Below, piece after piece: positions 4,404 to 7,511 of a stretch of DNA of 7,511 nucleotides (position 1 is the first letter of the stretch; the number at the start of each line of letters is the position of its first letter). The translations under genes and the position numbers were made by a program. The notes under the pieces are model-generated. The model did no database searches. It saw only the letters and a program-made list of their open reading frames with translations, and had not been told where the DNA came from. The DNA comes from CAZKYP01 sp964556885 (GTDB taxonomy: Bacteria; Planctomycetota; Phycisphaerae; Sedimentisphaerales; Anaerobacaceae). Location of the stretch: positions 1-7,511 of the forward strand of contig CAZKYP010000157.1 in the NCBI GenBank assembly GCA_964556885.1. The letters are read 5' to 3'.

Positions 4404-7388
4404 AGCATAAACATAACAGGCAATGTCACTCCGAGTTTCGACGGATTGGATCCCTGGACCATTGCAGGGACGTTAAGAATCGGAGACACAGCAAATGGAA
4501 CAATCGGCATCTCCGACGGCAGTGAGGTATACGATCTCTGGGGGTACATCGGATACGACGCAAACGGAATAGGTGACGCCACTGTTACCGGAACAGACTC
4601 ACTCTGGCAGCATTCGAACAGCTTTACTATCGGGTATTCTGGTGTCGGTGACTTGCTTATTTCAAGCGGCGGTACTGTTAGAACCGCTACGGGTGCGGGG
4701 TATATCGGCTATAACGCGACCAGTACCGGTACTGTTGATATTATGGATGCGAACTCGATATTGCAGATTACCAGTGACCTGTATATCGGCTATTCCGGAA
4801 ACGGTGAAATGAACATCTCCAACGGGGGTACGGCAACTAACCTTAACGGGTATATAGGCTATGCCTTAGACAGCGTCGGTACGGTCACAGTAGCAGATCC
4901 CAACTCAATATGGATGAATTCGAACGACCTGTTTGTCGGCTACGCCGGTGAAGGCGATATGACCATTTCGGACGGCGCCTCGGTCTTAAGCTCCAACGGA
5001 TACCTTGGCTACAGCACAACCGGCGTCGGTACTGTAACAGTGGACGACACGAACTCATTATGGGAAAATTCGAACAATCTTTATGTAGGATATGCCGGTA
5101 ACGCTGAATTGAACATATTAAACGGAGCCGACGTCACTAATACAACCGGATATATAGGTTACGACCCGAACAGCTTCGGTGAAGTTACAGTTAAATGGTC
5201 GGGCTCCCTCTGGGAGAATGCAAGTGACCTCTATGTAGGCTATAACGGCGATGCGAATATGGTGGTTTCGAACAGCGCTAAAGTTACGAATCTAACCGGC
5301 TATATCGGCTACGGCTCGACCAGCACCGGAGATGTTGAGGTTTCCGGAACAAATTCTCTCTGGGAGAATGCAAACGAACTATACGTCGCTTACTCAGGTG
5401 AGGCAGATTTGGCCATATCAGACGGCGGAACAGTTACAAATACCGATGGTTATATAGGTTACGACGTTAACAGTACCGGCAGGGTCGATGTCAGCGAGGA
5501 AGATTCACTTTGGGAGAACTCAGGTGACCTCTATGTAGGATATGCCGGCAATGGATACTTAAATATTTCCGACACCGGCTCAGTCACCAACAACATCGGA
5601 TATATCGCGTACGATCCAAACAGCGTAGGCCAGGTTCATGTAGATGATGCAAATTCTCTCTGGACAAACTCGGCGGAGCTTTATATAGGAGGCAGCAGTT
5701 CGGCCGCGGGCGGAACCGGTCTGCTCGATATCGGCACCGGAGCCCAGGTCGAAGCCACCGACGTAACTATCTGGTCCACCGGTACACTCAGCGGCAGCGG
5801 AACATTAGTAACAGGCGATTTAATTAATTACGGTACTATCAAACCAGGCGATACTATTGGAACTTTAACCGTAGACGGCAACGTTACTATGGAACCCAAC
5901 AGTGTCCTCTATGTCCAGATAGACAACAGCGGTAACAGCGACAAACTATCCGTGACCGGCGACGTTAATATTGTCGGAGGCATAGTTCAAGTTTCTTCTA
6001 CCCAGACAATCAGCGGTATTTGGGAATACACAATTGTCGAAGCAAACAGCGTTTCAGGAACATTTGATACACTGGATACGGCACTGCTCAGCGCTAGAGT
6101 GTTGGATCCATTTGCAGATCTCAGCTACGATGCAAATACAATTATACTGCAGATTATAGCAAGACGATTCGACGATCCGACATTAGCACAAACCGACAAT
6201 CAGAAAGCTATCAGTCAGGTCTTGCAGCAAATAGCCGACAACGGCGGCAACTCGATAACAACAGCAATTCAGACTCTTTCTTCAAGCAGCCAGGTTTTGG
6301 GCGCTTACGACCAGTTGTCCGGACAAACGAGAGCACCACTGGCACCAATCACGGTTGCTGATACAAGTAAGTTCATCGGCACGGTTTCGGACAGACTGCT
6401 GAACACGAGCCCTGGTTTAACCAGCGGCCATGTAAGTGGTCCATTCACAGCTATGGTATCTCAAACCGATGTCTTCGATGATACTGGTGCTTATGGCAGT
6501 AATCCTACCAGTGACAGTTTTGCCTTAGGCAACGGAGCAAAATATTTTGCGAAACAAAAATGGGGATTCTGGGGCAGAGCTTACGGTGTGTTCGGCACAA
6601 GAAAAGATGAAGAAGGTATTAAAGGATACAAATATTCTATTTTAGGTCAAAGTCTTGGTCTTGACTATAAGTTTACCGACAACCTGCTTATTGGTATAAC
6701 AGGCGGATTATCCAACAGCGACGTAGACTATTCTTTATCGGGCAGCACCAGTAAAATCAGCGCCACACATATAGGTGTCTACGGCAGCTCATATACAAAT
6801 GGATTGAGCCTCGACTCAATCCTGACATTAAGTTCGCTTCAATATGAAACAGAACGTACCATAAGTGTGGTTAATGAGAAAGTCGAAGGTGACTTCGAAG
6901 GTCAGGCATTAAGCGGATACATCGAAGCTCGTTACGACTGGCTGTATGATGTAAGCTGGTTCGTTCAGCCTCTTGCATCAGCACAGTTTTCTTATCTGAA
7001 CCTGGACAGCTACACTGAAACCGGCGGCGTAAGCAGTTTGAGCTTCAGTGAACAAACCTTTAAATCATTTAAGGGTTCTATAGGCTTGAGAGCCAGAAAC
7101 AACTTCTATGAGGACGCGGCCGGACGGTTCGCAACTTTAGAGCTCAGAGGTCGTGTCATACATGAGTTTGGAGACACGCAATCGAATGTTGACGCCAGCT
7201 TTGCTAATAATCCCGGGACCGCATTCAAAGTCGGTGACTCAGATATAGCGAAGGATACTCTCGTACTTGGCTTCGGTATAAGTGCAAAGCCGAGTTATCG
7301 TACAAGTCTGATGTTCGATTATGATTTAAGCATGAACTCCGACGATACGGCCCATGTCATAAGTGCGGCTCTCGAGTATAGACGATAA
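4314..7388 (+). CDS. Autotransporter (type Va secretion) with T5SS/PEP-CTERM-associated repeats and C-terminal outer-membrane beta-barrel
   Basis: Predicted surface protein of 1024 residues that exports its own N-terminal passenger through a C-terminal barrel. Residues 1-30 form a signal peptide (MKRTKIK, hydrophobic core, likely cleavage after TRA at 30). Residues 54-455 are eight tandem units of about 50 residues, each with two GY-I/V-GY type beta-helix turns; a ninth degenerate half-unit runs to about 485. Residues 490-615 (GTLSGSGTL, INYGTIKPGD, later LDPFADLSYD) look like the autochaperone region. Residues 620-690 are a probably helical segment, followed by a low-complexity linker. From about 744 to the end is a barrel with alternating hydrophobic strands beginning GFWGRAYGVFG (751-761). 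The only cysteine is in the signal peptide. The passenger is very acidic, with eight Lys/Arg between residues 31 and 600. The chain ends LEYRR, not the usual terminal aromatic. No protease or known adhesin domain is visible, so ligand and role are unknown. It is the only plus-strand gene in the window. Confidence 0.9.
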   Translation: MKRTKIKFYYAVCVLLSTLFAVIMPNVTRASINITGNVTPSFDGLDPWTIAGTLRIGDTANGTIGISDGSEVYDLWGYIGYDANGIGDATVTGTDSLWQHSNSFTIGYSGVGDLLISSGGTVRTATGAGYIGYNATSTGTVDIMDANSILQITSDLYIGYSGNGEMNISNGGTATNLNGYIGYALDSVGTVTVADPNSIWMNSNDLFVGYAGEGDMTISDGASVLSSNGYLGYSTTGVGTVTVDDTNSLWENSNNLYVGYAGNAELNILNGADVTNTTGYIGYDPNSFGEVTVKWSGSLWENASDLYVGYNGDANMVVSNSAKVTNLTGYIGYGSTSTGDVEVSGTNSLWENANELYVAYSGEADLAISDGGTVTNTDGYIGYDVNSTGRVDVSEEDSLWENSGDLYVGYAGNGYLNISDTGSVTNNIGYIAYDPNSVGQVHVDDANSLWTNSAELYIGGSSSAAGGTGLLDIGTGAQVEATDVTIWSTGTLSGSGTLVTGDLINYGTIKPGDTIGTLTVDGNVTMEPNSVLYVQIDNSGNSDKLSVTGDVNIVGGIVQVSSTQTISGIWEYTIVEANSVSGTFDTLDTALLSARVLDPFADLSYDANTIILQIIARRFDDPTLAQTDNQKAISQVLQQIADNGGNSITTAIQTLSSSSQVLGAYDQLSGQTRAPLAPITVADTSKFIGTVSDRLLNTSPGLTSGHVSGPFTAMVSQTDVFDDTGAYGSNPTSDSFALGNGAKYFAKQKWGFWGRAYGVFGTRKDEEGIKGYKYSILGQSLGLDYKFTDNLLIGITGGLSNSDVDYSLSGSTSKISATHIGVYGSSYTNGLSLDSILTLSSLQYETERTISVVNEKVEGDFEGQALSGYIEARYDWLYDVSWFVQPLASAQFSYLNLDSYTETGGVSSLSFSEQTFKSFKGSIGLRARNNFYEDAAGRFATLELRGRVIHEFGDTQSNVDASFANNPGTAFKVGDSDIAKDTLVLGFGISAKPSYRTSLMFDYDLSMNSDDTAHVISAALEYRR
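4473..5768 (+). repeat. Eight 50-residue (150-base) tandem repeats plus a degenerate ninth half-unit, T5SS/PEP-CTERM-associated type
   Basis: Units start at residues 54, 104, 156, 206, 256, 306, 356 and 406, with a ninth partial start at 456. Spacings are 50, 52, then 50 throughout. Each unit reads roughly as LYVGYAG-G-L-IS-GG-V-N followed by GYIGYD-NS-G-VTV-NSLWEN. The two halves resemble each other, so each unit is probably two beta-helix turns. This pattern matches my memory of the repeat family named for its occurrence in T5SS and PEP-CTERM proteins. At DNA level the units are clearly diverged, although short stretches such as CTCTGGGAGAATGCAA recur (near 5209 and 5360). Confidence 0.9.
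6549..7385 (+). other. Autotransporter outer-membrane beta-barrel domain segment
   Basis: Residues about 746-1024 (some 279 residues) fit the size of an autotransporter barrel. Roughly twelve amphipathic strands can be traced, including those around 751-761, 776-788, 790-800, 815-827, 829-844, 862-876, 881-896, 917-930, 938-951, 980-991, 995-1007 and 1013-1023. Basic residues, almost absent from the passenger, reappear abruptly at the domain start (eight Lys/Arg within 743-773). Domain limits are estimated by eye. Confidence 0.8.
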
Positions 7389-7460
7389 GTATGTATCTTT
7401 GAACACAGGTATTTACAAAAAGATTTGAACATTAAAAAACGGCGTTTAGGAAATCTGAAT

Positions 7461-7511
7461 CGAGTAGGCTGGGGCTTCGCAGCCCCGGCCTCTCACACCA
7501 CCCGGCAAGCC
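7461..7511. mobile_element. Possible edge of a group II intron/reverse-transcriptase-associated element (partial)
   Basis: The hairpin is followed by CTCTCACACCACCCGGCAAG, and the final bases could begin a second stem (CCGG, CAAG, then CC at the edge). From memory, a hairpin followed by a CTCTCACACCACC-type block and a further GC-rich stem recurs beside group II intron reverse-transcriptase genes in many bacteria. No coding sequence of such an element is in the window, and the orientation cannot be decided. This is recognition by recall and not a search result. Confidence 0.3.
7466..7491. other. GC-rich stem-loop, 11-base-pair stem with TCGC loop
   Basis: AGGCTGGGGCT (7466-7476) pairs with AGCCCCGGCCT (7481-7491) around a TCGC tetraloop, with one T-G wobble. 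Neither side is followed by a T-run, so it does not look like a classical intrinsic terminator for the autotransporter gene or for a gene arriving from the right. It marks a sharp change from the AT-rich sequence after the stop codon. Confidence 0.8.

Noticed and set aside
4473..5768. Regular 150-base repeats considered as a CRISPR array or non-coding satellite
   Set aside because: The repeats are in frame within one long open reading frame, conserved in protein more than in DNA, and lack the short identical repeat plus unique spacer pattern.
4314..7388. PEP-CTERM/exosortase surface anchoring for the repeat protein
   Set aside because: The C-terminus is an outer-membrane barrel. There is no PEP motif, single transmembrane helix and basic tail combination.
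7432..7448. AAAAACGGCGTTT-like short inverted repeat after the autotransporter stop
   Set aside because: Only about four base pairs with a three-base loop. This is too weak for a terminator or binding site.
7466..7491. Hairpin considered as an intrinsic terminator
   Set aside because: No T-run follows the stem on either strand, so it does not meet the usual pattern. A non-classical or factor-assisted role cannot be excluded.

Overview
The window looks like chromosome from a Gram-negative, polysaccharide-degrading bacterium. It carries a three-gene minus-strand operon and, divergent from it, one large plus-strand gene for an outer-membrane autotransporter. A C-terminal outer-membrane beta-barrel implies a diderm cell. 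The combination of a family-11-type rhamnogalacturonan lyase, a T5SS/PEP-CTERM-associated repeat protein and moderate GC content (judged by eye) suggests the Planctomycetota-Verrucomicrobiota group, perhaps Phycisphaerae. This placement is inference and no phylogenetic marker in the window proves it.

Layout: positions 1-1676 (minus) hold a secreted rhamnogalacturonan lyase-like protein whose last residues run off the left edge. Positions 1700-2620 (minus) are thiL, thiamine-monophosphate kinase. Positions 2617-4005 (minus) are argH, argininosuccinate lyase. The genes are transcribed argH, thiL, lyase, with a 4-base ATGA overlap and then a 23-base gap, so they probably form one transcript. Positions 4006-4313 are a divergent intergenic region with two near-consensus sigma-70-type promoters placed back to back, each with a 17-base spacer. 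Positions 4314-7388 (plus) encode a 1024-residue autotransporter: signal peptide, eight 50-residue beta-helix-type repeats, an autochaperone-like segment, a linker and a 12-strand-type barrel. After its stop, an AT-rich stretch leads into a GC-rich hairpin at the right edge that resembles conserved sequence I associate with group II intron or reverse-transcriptase elements, but it is cut by the window end.

Function: argH and thiL are housekeeping enzymes (last step of arginine synthesis; thiamine diphosphate synthesis). The lyase would act outside the cytoplasm on pectic rhamnogalacturonan or a related polymer. The autotransporter would display or release a long, acidic, nearly Lys/Arg-free repeat fibre. 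No link between the lyase and the autotransporter is shown beyond divergent neighbourhood. The most notable item is the autotransporter passenger, with exact 50-residue periodicity, a Trp/Tyr register and an extreme shortage of basic residues. I recognise the families of all four genes, so I do not claim a wholly new system.
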